From Beta vulgaris subsp. vulgaris (lineage: Eukaryota > Streptophyta > Magnoliopsida > Caryophyllales > Amaranthaceae), in the NCBI RefSeq assembly GCF_026745355.1, contig NC_079203.1, positions 310,001 to 374,000 of the forward strand: a DNA stretch of 64,000 nt, given 5' to 3'. The stretch's first letter is position 1; each line of letters begins with the position of its first letter. The position numbers and the translations under genes were made by a program. This document shows, one piece after another, positions 24,301-36,500 of this stretch. The notes below the pieces were generated by a model. The model searched no databases, was not told the origin of the DNA, and was given only the letters and a program-made list of their open reading frames with translations.

Positions 24301-27300
24301 GAACACAGGAAGTAGGAGGTAAATCACTGTTATGATTAAGGTTTAGGTTTCATATTAGATGGATATGTATGAACATAGGGTCATATTACGATTCCATTAT
24401 CATAGTTTTTGGTCAAGGAGGATGTTTATCTTGCAGAAATTATGATTGTACTATCAAGGCATAGATTAACATGTCTTGGATCAATATAACTGCTAAATTT
24501 TAATAGCCAGACCAGACGTCTATGGTGTAGATGTGTTGCTGCTTGAGGTCATAATTTATCCTCTTGTACCTGGGGGGCGTGGAAAGGCAGTGCTGGTTTA
24601 TGACATGTTTTACCTCTTATTACATCATTTATCATGCGTCAAATTTTCATGCAGCTAAATATCCCATTATCTTCTACTTTGTTTTCAGGTGGTCTTTCTT
24701 GTGAAAGGACCTATATATTTGGTCTGTATAAGCTGTACAGAGGAGCCTTATGAGTCTCTAAGGGGACAGCTGGAGCTTCTCTATGGTCAGGTAGCTTCCC
24801 TTTTCTCTTGGTCTTTTCTCTGTGTGTCACCGTTCAATGTATTCAATTCTAATTTTGTGTCTTGTTGACATTTTGTGTACAGATGATCCTTATTTTGACG
24901 AAGTCTGTGAATAGATGTTTTGAGAAGAACTCGAAGTTTGATATGACACCATTGCTTGGGGGAACAGATGCTGTTTTCTCATCTCTCATCCATTCGTTCA
25001 GTTGGTTTGTTTTGCTCATCCCTGTTATCCTGATACTCCTCTCAGAGCCTTGGACTTTGAGAAGTTAATTCCATACTTTACTTTTTGTGTGTGTGTGTCT
25101 CGTGTTGTTTCTTTCTTTGCAAATGTTACTTTGTGTGCATTTTGTGCCGCCTCTTATTTTATGGCTGGTTTGCCTGTTTTATTACGCAACTAATTGGAGA
25201 GATTGTAGACAGTGAGTCTGATGCTCATGTACTTGAAGCATCAGTAAAATATGTGCTCAACAATTTTCATTTTTGCTTAAATATTTCAGTTGATCCTTTT
25301 GAGGATTTTTGTATAGTTGGAGCCAAGTGTTGCACGTGGAGCAGCATTTATAATTTCTTGATTTAGTTGAAAAATAAGATATAGTACATGATCATATTGT
25401 GGCAGTCCATCTATACATGGGTGACAACTTCCTGATGTCTTCTTGATGTGATTCTTATAAAATCATCTAAAATTTACCTGTTCTGAAAGTAGTGTGTTAA
25501 TTTATATTGCTATAAACCTTATTTGTGCCATGAAGTTGGAATATTGTTAGAAGAGATAAATATGCAAAATGAAGTTTTGATGTGTTGGTGGCTTGGTGCT
25601 GCTAATAAGTGAACTTTCTTGACATAATTGTTTTAGTGCTAAGGAAGTATTGATTGGTGGCAATGTAATTTTACAATATCCATTGGGGATTGGCAGAGCT
25701 AACTCTTTCGTTTATCTATAACTAGGAACCCAGCTACTTTTCTTCATGCCTATACGTGCCTACCTCTTGCTTATCCAACAAGGCAAGCTGCAGGTGCCAT
25801 ATTGCAAGATGTTGCTGATTCAGGGGTCTTATTTGCGATATTGATGTGTAAACACAAGGTTCTGTTTGTATCATATGATGCTTCCCTTTTTTCTCAGAGT
25901 TCACTCCAGATACTTAGTGTTTGATGCTGCAGGTTGTTAGCCTTGTTGGAGCACACAAGACTTCTCTTCATCCAAATGATATGCTGCTATTGTCAAATTT
26001 TGTTATGTCATCAGAGTCATTTAGGTAAGTTTGATAGCATTTTCTATTTCTTTTACATTGGTGTGGATTCCTTTTCCAGTTATTACTTAATCGAGTCTTT
26101 CATATGTGAAACTCTCTTGTTGTGGAATGTGCGGTATATATGGTGCTGAGTTTTTGGAAACTAGGTTGTCATAGAGTTGAAATCTTTTTCCTTGTGCCAA
26201 CGTTTAGTATAAAGTGGTCCAGTAGTATTTTTTATATCTATGATTCTTCAGAATGCTGTGATGCATTCAGTTAAGGACGCGGAGCATAATTTACTGTTCT
26301 AGTGTTAAGGATGCCAGCTTCATTATTTTAGTTTTTGTTCTGCAGTGATTTTTGGTGCTTGTACTGTGAGGAACTTTGGCATTTGCCATAACAACAATCT
26401 TGTTCTTAGCGAAATGATTCCCCTATTATCTTGCTGGAGGCCGTATTCTAGGGAGTCTAGATGTTTGCAATCATGTCCCCAAGCAGTTGAGATTTTAGAC
26501 TATCAGAGCTTTAGAATAACGACATTTGTTCAATTTATGATTTACTATATTTAAGTAATACTGTAGTCACATTGTCAACTATGGAAGTTCTTTATCCACA
26601 TCTCTACACAAATGTGGGGATTGCCCAATATGCTAATAGTTAGAACATTATCTTGCTCTGTTTGAATGTTAGCTCCTATCTTCCTCTTGACTTGTGATAT
26701 TTCGTGATATACAGTTGGTCTTGGCTGATCAATTCTCATCTTTAGATTCACTTTTTTAATGCTTTATTTGCCTTTTGGTTATGAAGGTTACCATGTTAGT
26801 CCTAATATGGAACCTGGGCTAGGTAGTACTCCCTTTGTCTCCAAATAGACTTTCCATTTCCCCATTTCACATTTGCCAATGCACGTTTTGTATCATTAAT
26901 ATCATTAATTACATGTTAGTAAAAATTATAAGAGTTTGATTTTCGTTATGTACTCAATGAGATGAATCAAAGAAGACTCCACATGACTCTTTTTTCTTAT
27001 ATATTGGATAATATTTGGAAGATTTTCTTTACTTATGAGTAGTTCTAAAATTAGAAATGGGAAGTATATTGGGGAAGGAGAAGTATCCCCCAAGCCCCCA
27101 ACTACGGAGCAAGGTTGACTTGGCATAGTTCATAAATCACGCACCAAATTCACTCAGCATTGGGTATGACATATGATATCCCACAAATTTGGTTAGGAGG
27201 ATGGAAAATTCTAATTAGCTGTGGCTAGTGTGTTGACACGAACAATATTTTATCTCTCATATGAAGTTTCTTTTCCTTGCTTCCGATACAATTCTAGAGT

Positions 27301-30300
27301 TTTATTTTGCACATTATTTTTGGACCAGGCTTCTCACTGACCTTTCTGTAAGTCACTTTCACTCCCTTTGGCCTTTCATGGTCAACTTTTACGCTTCACA
27401 ATCTACTTGAGTCATATACCTTTCTGACCATCTTATACCCAAGACGATAGCTAGGTCGTCTAAGCTAAATTCAATCAATATAGAAGGGAGATCTATTTTT
27501 GGGTTCTCATACTATAAGCAGTAATCATTATTAGTACTAACCACTTGCTACTAGACTAATCATTGTAATAATAATGCTACTATTTAACAATCCATAAAGG
27601 TGACAAACAGTTTTCTCTTGCTCCTTCATTAGTGCAGGATTTTAGAACCATCCATGCACATAATTAGCTATAATCAAATTTGTGAAGTCATAATTCTCAT
27701 GAGGTAACTTATGGCAGCACATAATAATTTAGCGAATATCTTATAATCCAACACGTATGAAAATAATTCATCACATATGGCATCACATAATTCACTTAGA
27801 GAATTATGTGACGTCGTTACTTACCTTATGAGAATCGTGACTTACAGATTTTATTATGGCTAATTATGTGCATGGATATGCTTTCATAAAGTAGTCAGAC
27901 CAAATTGTTTGCAATTTCAAGCAGTCAATACTCGACTATGCTAACTTTTTAGTAGGTCAAGGTCACGAAGGACTTTGTTACCTTGGAGGCTTGGACCAAC
28001 TATCCTTGCCTTCTCTCATAGAAAAATCTCTCTTTCTTTTAGATTTTATTTTTATTTTTGAGAGGATCTCTTTCTTCTAGGTTACGTCTTAAACTATAGT
28101 GATGAGACTCCATACTCGAGCATAGTAGTGAGGGGGTCTAGTTAGCTACTATTCTCCATTTACAAAAGATTTTGTTATTTAGAGCGTAAGTGGAGGAAGA
28201 ATGAGGCCTAGAAGATTGAAGTTTTTCAGGTTCTACCTAACTATGTGTCACAAGAATCTACTCAAAGCTTAACAATATCCGATGCTTGGTATCCACCTAC
28301 CATTGCCAAAGTATACTCCTTTAACGAAGTCTAATATGAAGAGGTGGAAAGGAATAAAGAGGAAAAAATATGGTACGAGAAATGAAAAACCAAACTTTGG
28401 ATGATGACGAAGATTCTTCTGACCCAAATAATGACCCAGGTTAAGACATGGATACATATATTCCGATGATGATTAGCTTGTTTGCTGGCAGTTAACATCA
28501 TATTATGTGGTAATTATTGCATTATCTTTATGGATTATTAAGGAGCAGCATTGCTTATAGTGATACAGCTATCTGAATAATTTGCTTATGGCATGCATGA
28601 GAACCCATGAATAAGTTCGTCTTTGGACTTGACTATTTTTAGCTTAGATCACCTAGACATTGTCTTGGGTGTGGATTGGTTGGGAAGGTATATGGCCAAA
28701 TAGATTGTGAAGCCCAAAAAGTGACCTTGAAAGTCCCAAAGGAGTGAAAGTGACTCACACAAAGGTCAGCGAGAAGCCTGGTCAAAAGATGATCTCTTCG
28801 ATGCAACTCCAGAATCGTATGAAAAGGTCCCCTAATGGTCTGAAGGGTGAGCGAAAATTAGGAAACTCTAGGGTACAGAGTGAAGAAATACAGCATATAT
28901 TGTTTGTAGCTACTTGCTGGTATGTCATATTACTCATATATGGACTACCGGCTCCAATGCTTTGTGTATGTCTCTTTTCTCCAACCTTCTATCTCTTCTA
29001 TGCTTCACTGAGTGTCACTATCTTGCCGAAATGTGTATATGTGCTATTTTGCTGTCACACAATCACAACGGGGGAAGCCATTGATTGGCTATTATCTCTT
29101 AAGTTAGTAGTCATCACAATATAAAAGAATTCTGTTTATTCAACTGCAATCAAAAGTTGAAAACTGCTTGATGCGGGTATACCAATTTATGGTTTTCTCA
29201 ATTATTTGCAACGACTCATATACCGTGTGCTTCTCTCTCCCTTCGCAGATGTTCACTTAAATTGCCAAACATTTCGTTTTCGATTAAGCTTGAGTTTGCT
29301 TATGTAACATTGTTCCCATGCTTCTTATATGCATATTTAAAAATTTTCATGCACCTTCTTTTGCTTTTTTAACTCAATACCTCTTTTCACGCTGTTTATA
29401 TGCAGGACGTCTGAATCTTTCTCTCCAATTTGTTTGCCCAAGTATAATCCTATGGCATTTCTATATGCATATGTCCAATATCTGGATGTAAGTGTATTGC
29501 ACCTTGAAGTTTGTGGTCATTGCAATTTTTTCTTCTGAAGTGCTTTAGAAGTCTGAGGACTTCAGTAATTCACTATGTGGTTTTCTTTTTTTCTATATTT
29601 GGATTTAAGTGACATTGCTCCTTGAAGTTTGTGGTTGCAATATCTTCTTGCTAAAGTGCTTCAAAAGTCTGGATTCACTTTATGGTTTTCTTCGTGCTAT
29701 ATTTATGTACAATTCCTGTTTGCTACCTCCGGAGACATTGGTGAAACAAATGGAGTTGCATCTTATTTGTAGATAACACTCGATGAAAATTCTGTTCAAT
29801 ATCTTTTTACCCATCAATTTAATGTTAGACGCTTACTTTTTATTTCTGAAGATTCAGTCTCAAGAGATAGCATCTTATCAATTTTGGTTTGTATTTGAGT
29901 GTTTCTTGATAACTTGTCCTACAATTGGCTAAACTGAAATAATTTACGTGCAATGAAACATACAGATGCCAAATATGAACTTACGCAAACTATAAGTGGC
30001 TTTCACACAGTTATCTTCACATCATCTTTAGATAATGCTGATGCGCTGGTTGCTGCAGGTTAATACGTACTTGGTGCTGCTCACTACTAACTCAGATGCC
30101 TTCTATCATCTCAAAGAATGCAGGTATCTCTTTTAGATTATGGTATACACCGAAGTTTTATGCTTGGGTATGCTTTTGGGTTTCAGTCAATGGAAATTGT
30201 GAACAATTCACTAGTATGGAATCCCCGTAGGCTTTTCTTTCTCGATCTTTTTCTTCTGAATTCTGTCTTAGCTTCAGGACTTCTGGTCTTGATTTCTTCT

Positions 30301-31947
30301 CACATTGCTTTAACCTTGAACAGATGGTTTTAGCTGCTATCAATGAAAGGGTTCATGGCATTTTTCTTCCTCCGTGAAAGCATATCTTTTCGTAGCATTT
30401 TCTTGATAGTTTCTGAAGGCATATACATGAGGCTCCTTATCTTAAGTATATAAATTTTCATTTCCTTTTCTCATGGTGGATTTTTGACTGCTTCAGGATT
30501 CATATTGAGGCTGTATTATTGAAAGCAAATTTGCTCACTGAGGTCCAAAGATCTATGTTAGATGGTGGGATGCATGTTGAAGATTTACCTGCGGATCCGT
30601 CTTCTCGAACTGGTTCTGCATCTTCTCATTTAGGCCAACATTCTCCAGACAGATTTAGGGATACACGCACTGGTGTTGGTGGTCCCTGTGGACTCTGGCA
30701 TTTTATATATCGCAGTATTTATCTGGATCAGTATGTATCTTCAGAGTTTTCGTCCCCAATTAATACACCACAACAGCAGAAAAGGTTCAAATTGTAATTT
30801 AGAGGCTTGAGCATGTTTTTCCCTGTAAACTTATTAACTCCAAATAATCATTGGTGCAGATTGTATAGAGCGTACCAGAAGATATATGCCTCAATGCATG
30901 ATAAAGGATTCGGTCCCCACAAGACTCAGTTTCGACGAGATGAAAATTATGGTGAATATCAATCTTAATTCGTTTCTGCAGATTTTGTATTATTGACTTG
31001 TGCAGTACATCTGGACGTCAAGATTTGCTCAATTTTATTGCATTTCTGATTATATTGTTTATAATTTAAATCATTTCAGTCCTACTCTGCTGGGTAACAC
31101 AAGATTTTGAGCTTTATGCTGCATTTGACCCCCTTGCAGACAAGGTATGAATACTCCTATAAGGCTATAACTGTGTTGTATCAAGTGTTTAAGCACATTA
31201 GAGCTACCGTATAATTTGCTGACTAATTTTTTGAGCAAGTAGTTACTGAGTCTTACATGCCAAGCTTGTAATTTGCTGAGTGGAGTTTTTTCTTATCTGT
31301 TTCCTTCTGAGTTCTGACTTCTGAGTGGTGCTAGTCTTGTGGAATATTTCATCTTGAACTCAGCAAATTACTTCCTTCGGGCAGAAGCAATGATTAGCTT
31401 TTTTCTCACTGTCTTGCCAGCCAACATAATTTTATCCATATTAATTATCATGAGGTTGATAAGTATACCTACCATCTCCAAAAGAGGAAAGTGAATAAAA
31501 GCTTGACAGGAGTACAAACTCAAATTAAGCTTGTGGCTGACCATAATTATCAGTTTATGTTCATATCTTTGCTGTTTTGATATGAAATATCCTGAATTAT
31601 ATTTTGGCAATTAAAAGAATTTTAATGACCAAAATGAGGTATTACAATAAGGCCCGTCCAAATACATCAAAGACAAAGCACTCTCTAGCTTCTGTACATG
31701 CATCAGTGTCACTCCTTTCCCACCTTCTAGGTTGGGTAGCAGGGAGGACTTGCCGGGAATTAATCTCAGCAAATTTTGGGTAGATAACATGGAATTTGTT
31801 TTTGGATATTATATAATGAGTTACATAAAGTATGATGATATAAATTTTCAGGCTTTGGCAATCAAGACCTGCAACCGTGTTTGTCAGTGGGTAAAAGACG
31901 TGGAGAACGAGATATTCTTGCTGGGAGCAAGCCCTTTCTCTTGGTGA
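18385..31947 (+). CDS. MON1: Vacuolar fusion protein MON1 (SAND family)
   Basis: MON1 pairs with CCZ1 as the guanine-nucleotide exchange factor that activates Rab7 on late endosomes and drives vacuole fusion. Fourteen exons: 18385-18957, 19356-19435, 19562-19633, 19749-19788, 24689-24790, 24883-25004, 25726-25858, 25933-26024, 29406-29487, 30059-30123, 30497-30784, 30860-30951, 31080-31144, 31852-31947. All join in phase, giving 633 aa. Residues 1-170 are a variable acidic/Ser-rich tail. The conserved part starts with [19 protein letters not shown], then [19 protein letters not shown] (first longin domain). Later conserved stretches are [18 protein letters not shown]-like [61 protein letters not shown] and the terminus GASPFSW, a family hallmark. 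Introns 4 (4.9 kb) and 8 (3.4 kb) are swollen by transposons. Confidence 0.95.
20270..20480. repeat. Tandem duplication, about 92-96 bp unit
   Basis: CTCTTTCCACTTGGTGCAAA starts a unit at about 20270 and again near 20363. A third, shorter start (CTCTTTCCACTGGG) lies near 20458. Units share TTATGCTCACT-TTAGATTA and ATCATTTTC-CGT-AAGAA. Located in MON1 intron 4. Confidence 0.8.
20579..21310 (+). pseudogene. Degenerate L1-type LINE ORF2 3' fragment
   Basis: Broken frames show [11 protein letters not shown], an [13 protein letters not shown] stretch and later [13 protein letters not shown] residues, the pattern near the C-terminus of plant LINE reverse transcriptases (AKRLEKI-RDFLWGG...). Frameshifts and stops are many. 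The tail CTTGTACCC...TTATTAAGCTTTTC resembles LINE 3' ends. In MON1 intron 4. Confidence 0.6.
22022..22276. mobile_element. Stowaway MITE, 255 bp
   Basis: Ends CTTCCTCCATTTCAA and TTTGAAACAGAGGAAG are inverted repeats, flanked by TA on both sides. Located in MON1 intron 4. Confidence 0.88.
23080..23529. mobile_element. PIF/Harbinger-like MITE with AAACTCT repeats, 450 bp
   Basis: Ends GGGGGTGTTTGG and CCAAACAGGGCC, with the trinucleotide AAC on both sides (23077-23079, 23530-23532). The interior repeats GAGAGTTT/AAACTCT many times; near the right end AAACTCT and variants run in tandem. The element at 61,229-61,654 is the same family in the opposite orientation, sharing the AAAAAGCT...GAGCTTTTTC hairpin. 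In MON1 intron 4. Confidence 0.78.
26829..27083. mobile_element. Stowaway-like MITE, 255 bp, diverged
   Basis: Starts CTCCCTTTGTCTCCAAATAG and ends GGGGAAGGAGAAG with TA on both sides. The inverted ends match imperfectly (about two thirds over 30 bp). In MON1 intron 8. Confidence 0.65.
27650..27877. mobile_element. Fold-back MITE with about 60-bp terminal inverted repeats
   Basis: The left end ATCCATGCACATAATTAGC recurs inverted at the right end (GCTAATTATGTGCATGGAT), and similarity continues inward through ATTCTCAT-AGGTAA. No clear duplication of the target was found, so the superfamily (Mutator-like or other) is undetermined. In MON1 intron 8. Confidence 0.75.
28600..28870 (+). pseudogene. 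Ty3/gypsy protease-region fragment
   Basis: The translation reads approximately [18 protein letters not shown], then [10 protein letters not shown], the conserved end of gypsy aspartic protease domains (DVILGMDWL...IDC...V-F). No LTRs or other pol domains are visible nearby. In MON1 intron 8. Confidence 0.6.
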
Positions 31948-33520
31948 TTTTTTATTCCTTCACCAAGCTCTCTCACCCTAAGTGATATTCACTCTACCAG
32001 TTGATTCCCACATTCTGCTCCGACAGAAGTGCCGAAACTGTCCTCGCACAATGAGTTCGGAAATCAGTTTTGGAAGTGTGAATTTTCCCTTCTTTTTGGG
32101 TAATATACCCCCCCCCCCCCCAACATCCCCGCTTTTTTCTTATCCCACTTTTTGCTCATCTTTTGTGGTAATTTTATTAATAAAATCCCATAGGTTTTTG
32201 TTTCTTTGTTGTATCTATTAGATGTGGTTTTCTTTTGAGTACATAGTGCGAAGCTAGCAACCTTAGAAGCAAGGGATGGATACTTGTAATTTCAATCTAT
32301 AGTTGTCTAGATATGAGATCAATAATGTTATGAAGTAGCTCATCATACGTGATGGTACAGTTTTTGTTCTGTAAAATTAATTGAGCTGCCTAATGCACAA
32401 CATTTTCAGGCAGCTGCAGGCCGCAGCCGATTTACATCTCAATTCTAAAGCTGAAACCGAATTTTCATTTTGTTGTTGTACAGTAGTTTCCTGCTCTAGA
32501 GAAACTGGGTTTACACTTAGATTGATTAAGCCAGCCTTTCTATTTTATCTATAAATTCTTTTACACTCCCTCTCAAACTTGGACCATTAATGTAGTTTGG
32601 CTTAACTTTGTGAAAAAACCTCCCATCTTATTATTATTACCATTAGCATTACCATTACCATTACCATTACCAATGATGATAAAAATATTACTCTACTTGT
32701 AATTATTAATAACACTCAATTCTGATCAGTTCAGATCAGTTGTTCAGTTTAGACTTATTCAGTGCAAAGAACAGAGCAAGTGGCCGAAAAATTGTTTGAA
32801 AAAACTGCTGGCCCTAATGAGATAATTGATTATGTGACCTTTTTAAAAGAGACATGCAATTCTCTTTTCAAATTGAGTGAATTTAAAAAGATATCACAAA
32901 TATAATACAAATTAGTAGGTTCACACGTTCGTATAGTGAGTAAGGCGTGCATGATGGACATTAAGTACTAAGTTATGAACATAAAGACCAATACTTATGA
33001 ATCTTTTTTTTAAAAAAGACCAATACCTATGAACATATGCTAATAGAGATGTACATATATTCATTTGATTTGTTAACCATGTACATGCGTTCATTTGACT
33101 TGTTATTTATATACATTTAGTTAGTCATATATATGTGCGCACATTCCTCATCATACAGGTATATATACCGTACCGCAAATATAACAATACTTTCAATTAC
33201 CGTTGTGATAATACTTGTGACGATGATTATGCTCATATTACCCTTTGTATTACTCTTATTGGAGGGTAAGTTCAATGAGAAAAGCATCATAATTCATAAA
33301 GTGTCACTTCAGCGTCTCCGTCAGACAGACAGACAAGTCTCATCACCCGTTTTTTCTTTCCCGCCGATCCCAACTCCCAAAGAGGCCACTATAATGCTTG
33401 ATACAACAGCAAATCCACTCAATCATTTTACAAAAAAAGTAGTCATCTTAAAACAGAGAGAAAGAAGGAGAGATAGCTTGAACTTGGCCACTTAATTGGA
33501 TGCCAATAAAAATTGGTAAG
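31948..33520. other. Region between MON1 and the first REM gene
   Basis: MON1 3' flank, then the upstream region of the B3 gene. It contains a 14-C run near 32110 and a CATTAC microsatellite near 32640-32670. No gene is recognised; open frames here show no family motif. Confidence 0.5.
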
Positions 33521-36500
33521 ATGCGAAGCTCATCTAAGTTCAACAGTAGCTGCAACAACAATGCTCGATTCATGCAGCCCCTCCTCGACTTCTTCCTCAA
33601 TACCTTTGTCAGTCTTTTATCCCTTTCTCTTCTTTTCCTACATTAAAATGAAGTAACTAGTTAACAAGTCCGAGCACTAAATACAACTTGATCGAGTAGT
33701 TAAAAGTTAAAACTTTAGTATATGAACTTGAGGTCACAAGATCAAATTTTATATTATGCAATTTTCTTTTTATTGTACATGAGTTACATAAAGTCTTAAG
33801 TCTTTCGGAAGAGCGTCATGTAGTACCATTTCTTGCTTAGGGATGCGGAATGCCTTTAATTTATTTGTATAGATAATGACCAACTTTTTGAAATGGACAA
33901 CTGATCATCCTATTCTCCTGATTAGGATTTTCATTTTCTTGAAAGATTTCTACTTTAAGCTGATTTTTTACCCACTTTTTTTTAAAATGCTTCTATGCAA
34001 GTTGATTTCTCATTCCTCCTTTTCTAATACATATAGAAAAGGCATTTTCATTTTTTGACTTTCATAGAATGTCATTTTTCTTCTAGTATTTTTCCGTTGT
34101 AAAAATTTGCAATGACTTGTAGTTTTGGGCTTTGGTCGTTTATAACTCAAACAAACAAACTTAAGAAGTTGGTATCTGCAAAAAAAAGAAAAGGATTAAG
34201 ACAAATTTATTAAGACACAGAATAGTTTTTACTTTACATAAGTTGTATTCCTATTAATTAAAAAGATATAGCGTTGCTTGTAGAAGGTGCAAAATCTATT
34301 GCAATACATTGAAGAAAGAATGGAAAGTATACATGTTTAAACTTAATAATTCCAGTCAGAATGCATCTTGGGTGTAATACGTTACACCAGAACTTCTTGT
34401 GTAACATGTATAATAACATACAATACTTCAACAAGAATGACATGAGCTATACAAATAATGACATGAATCTCATGTCATTTTGTTATTTATTTCATATCAT
34501 TTGAATTTTGTTACAAAAGCAGTGGTTGTATAGTTACACTACACCCAAGAATTTGTGTTTCAAAACAGCTGAAATAAAGTATTGTTTTTTGTTTTTGTTT
34601 TTGTGCATACAAAGTCAATTCCAGTGTCATTTATGGAGCACTTAGAGATGAAAACTAAATTGAAGGATGATCCACCAGAGAGTGTAGTGCTTACAACGGA
34701 GGATCAGCCTCACCGTCATTGGATCGTCAAACTCGAAGGCGGCCGCCATTTTAAGGATGGTTGGAAAGAATTCTGTCTCCACCATGATCTGCAAGTGGGT
34801 GACTTTCTGGTGTTCACTCATCAACTAAACTTCATCTTCCAAGTTTCTGTCTATAATGCTGCCACTGCTTGTCAGCGTTGTTATTCTTCCTCCAATTCCC
34901 ACCAGCAGCTTAAATCAATCCATAAGCCCACTGGTCCGTTTTCCTCTTTCCCACCAATTCACAATGCGTACACACATTTGTACTCGTTTGTTTTAGTTGC
35001 AACTTCTTGACTTTTGTCACTATTTATATGCTAGCTTTATCCGGAATCTTTTAACTAATTTATAGAAACAATCTTTCGTACTATATATATGCGTGTATAT
35101 ATACATATATATCTAAATGTACGTTTTTAATTTTGCATTGGCAAATATCCAAATCAAAACGTTGCAATTACAAAATCTGAGGGCAATTTTGATGTGTGAT
35201 TATATCAAGGTTAACACACCTTTCTATTAGCATTACCCTACTTTGCCTCAACATCGTCCTACATTCTGTAAAGAGATACTACTAATCTAGGAGAAGTTTT
35301 AAGTTGTTACTAGAGTAGAAGTAGTTAATTACAGAACACATGGTTAATTGTTTGTTAGGATCAAAGACGAAGAAGGTTAGATTGAAGCCCAACTCTAGAG
35401 ATCGCATAAGTGGCAAAAGAAAAGCAAGGGAAGCTCAAGCACAAGCCACTCCTACTGCGGAGGGCCAAGATATTTATGGTCAGATCACTCTCACTTCCTT
35501 TGCCATTAAACGCTCAACTATAGTAAGTATTTCTTTAGATAAAATTATTAAGCTGCTACCCAATTAATTTCAGCATTTTAATCCTTGTCTACCGTCTATG
35601 TTAAATTGCGTGTATTCACTTGTTAGAACACAATAATATGAACCCCAAAGGTAGAAACTGAAGGCTTGTGCACTTCTCTTGATGTAAGTAGTTCTATAGT
35701 ATACTTGCTGTCCTGCTTCTGCTTGTAGTTCCTTATAATAATGAATTTGATTGAAGTAACTGAAAATAGGAACTTTGCTGATTTGAGAGGAGAAAAATTA
35801 TCTAGATAGCCATTTAGTGGTGACTGGTGAACAAGAAAGAGTTGCGGCTGGATCGAGTCCCTAATCATTTACCGTCTTTTTCACTACTATGAATCAACCT
35901 TTCCCATTCAAAAATGTTCTTTCTTCAAGGGCCTTTTACAAACTATCTTCGTTGAACATGCAACTCTAATGAACAAGTGAGTTCGCGGACATCTTAACCT
36001 CATAGGATTTTTGCGAGTACCTAGTTTTTGAAATAAAAACACCCACCATAATAAATATCCTATCCTAGGGATCAATTAGTATTCCTTGGCCACCCAAACT
36101 CCTTTGGCTATTTCATCACTGTATGCAAGGGTGAACAAGAACAAAGAGAAGGATGATGTGAAGCACAAGCTAAGAGATCGATATTTCCAAATTGCTTTCA
36201 TCTTTCATGTTTTCTGCGTTCCAATTAGCTCAACTCATGCAATCTCACCTTAATTTAGTAAAGGAAAATACCCATTTCCCCATTACATATTAAAGAAATT
36301 TGAAGACTCAAAGTTTCTATCTTGGATAGCAGTAATTTGCTTCCAGACTTTGTATTTCTTTTGTAGTGTTTTCTCACACCTCTCTCTTGATGTGTTGCTG
36401 CACAATAATCAGCACTGAGGTATATATACCACAGCACACACAGCCTCCACAATCAGACCTAGGAATATGTGTACAAAAGGACAAACAACAAAGTGGTCCT

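Noticed and set aside
33133..33495. 120-codon open frame upstream of the REM gene
   Set aside because: No motif and no homologous frame upstream of the REM paralogue; probably chance.
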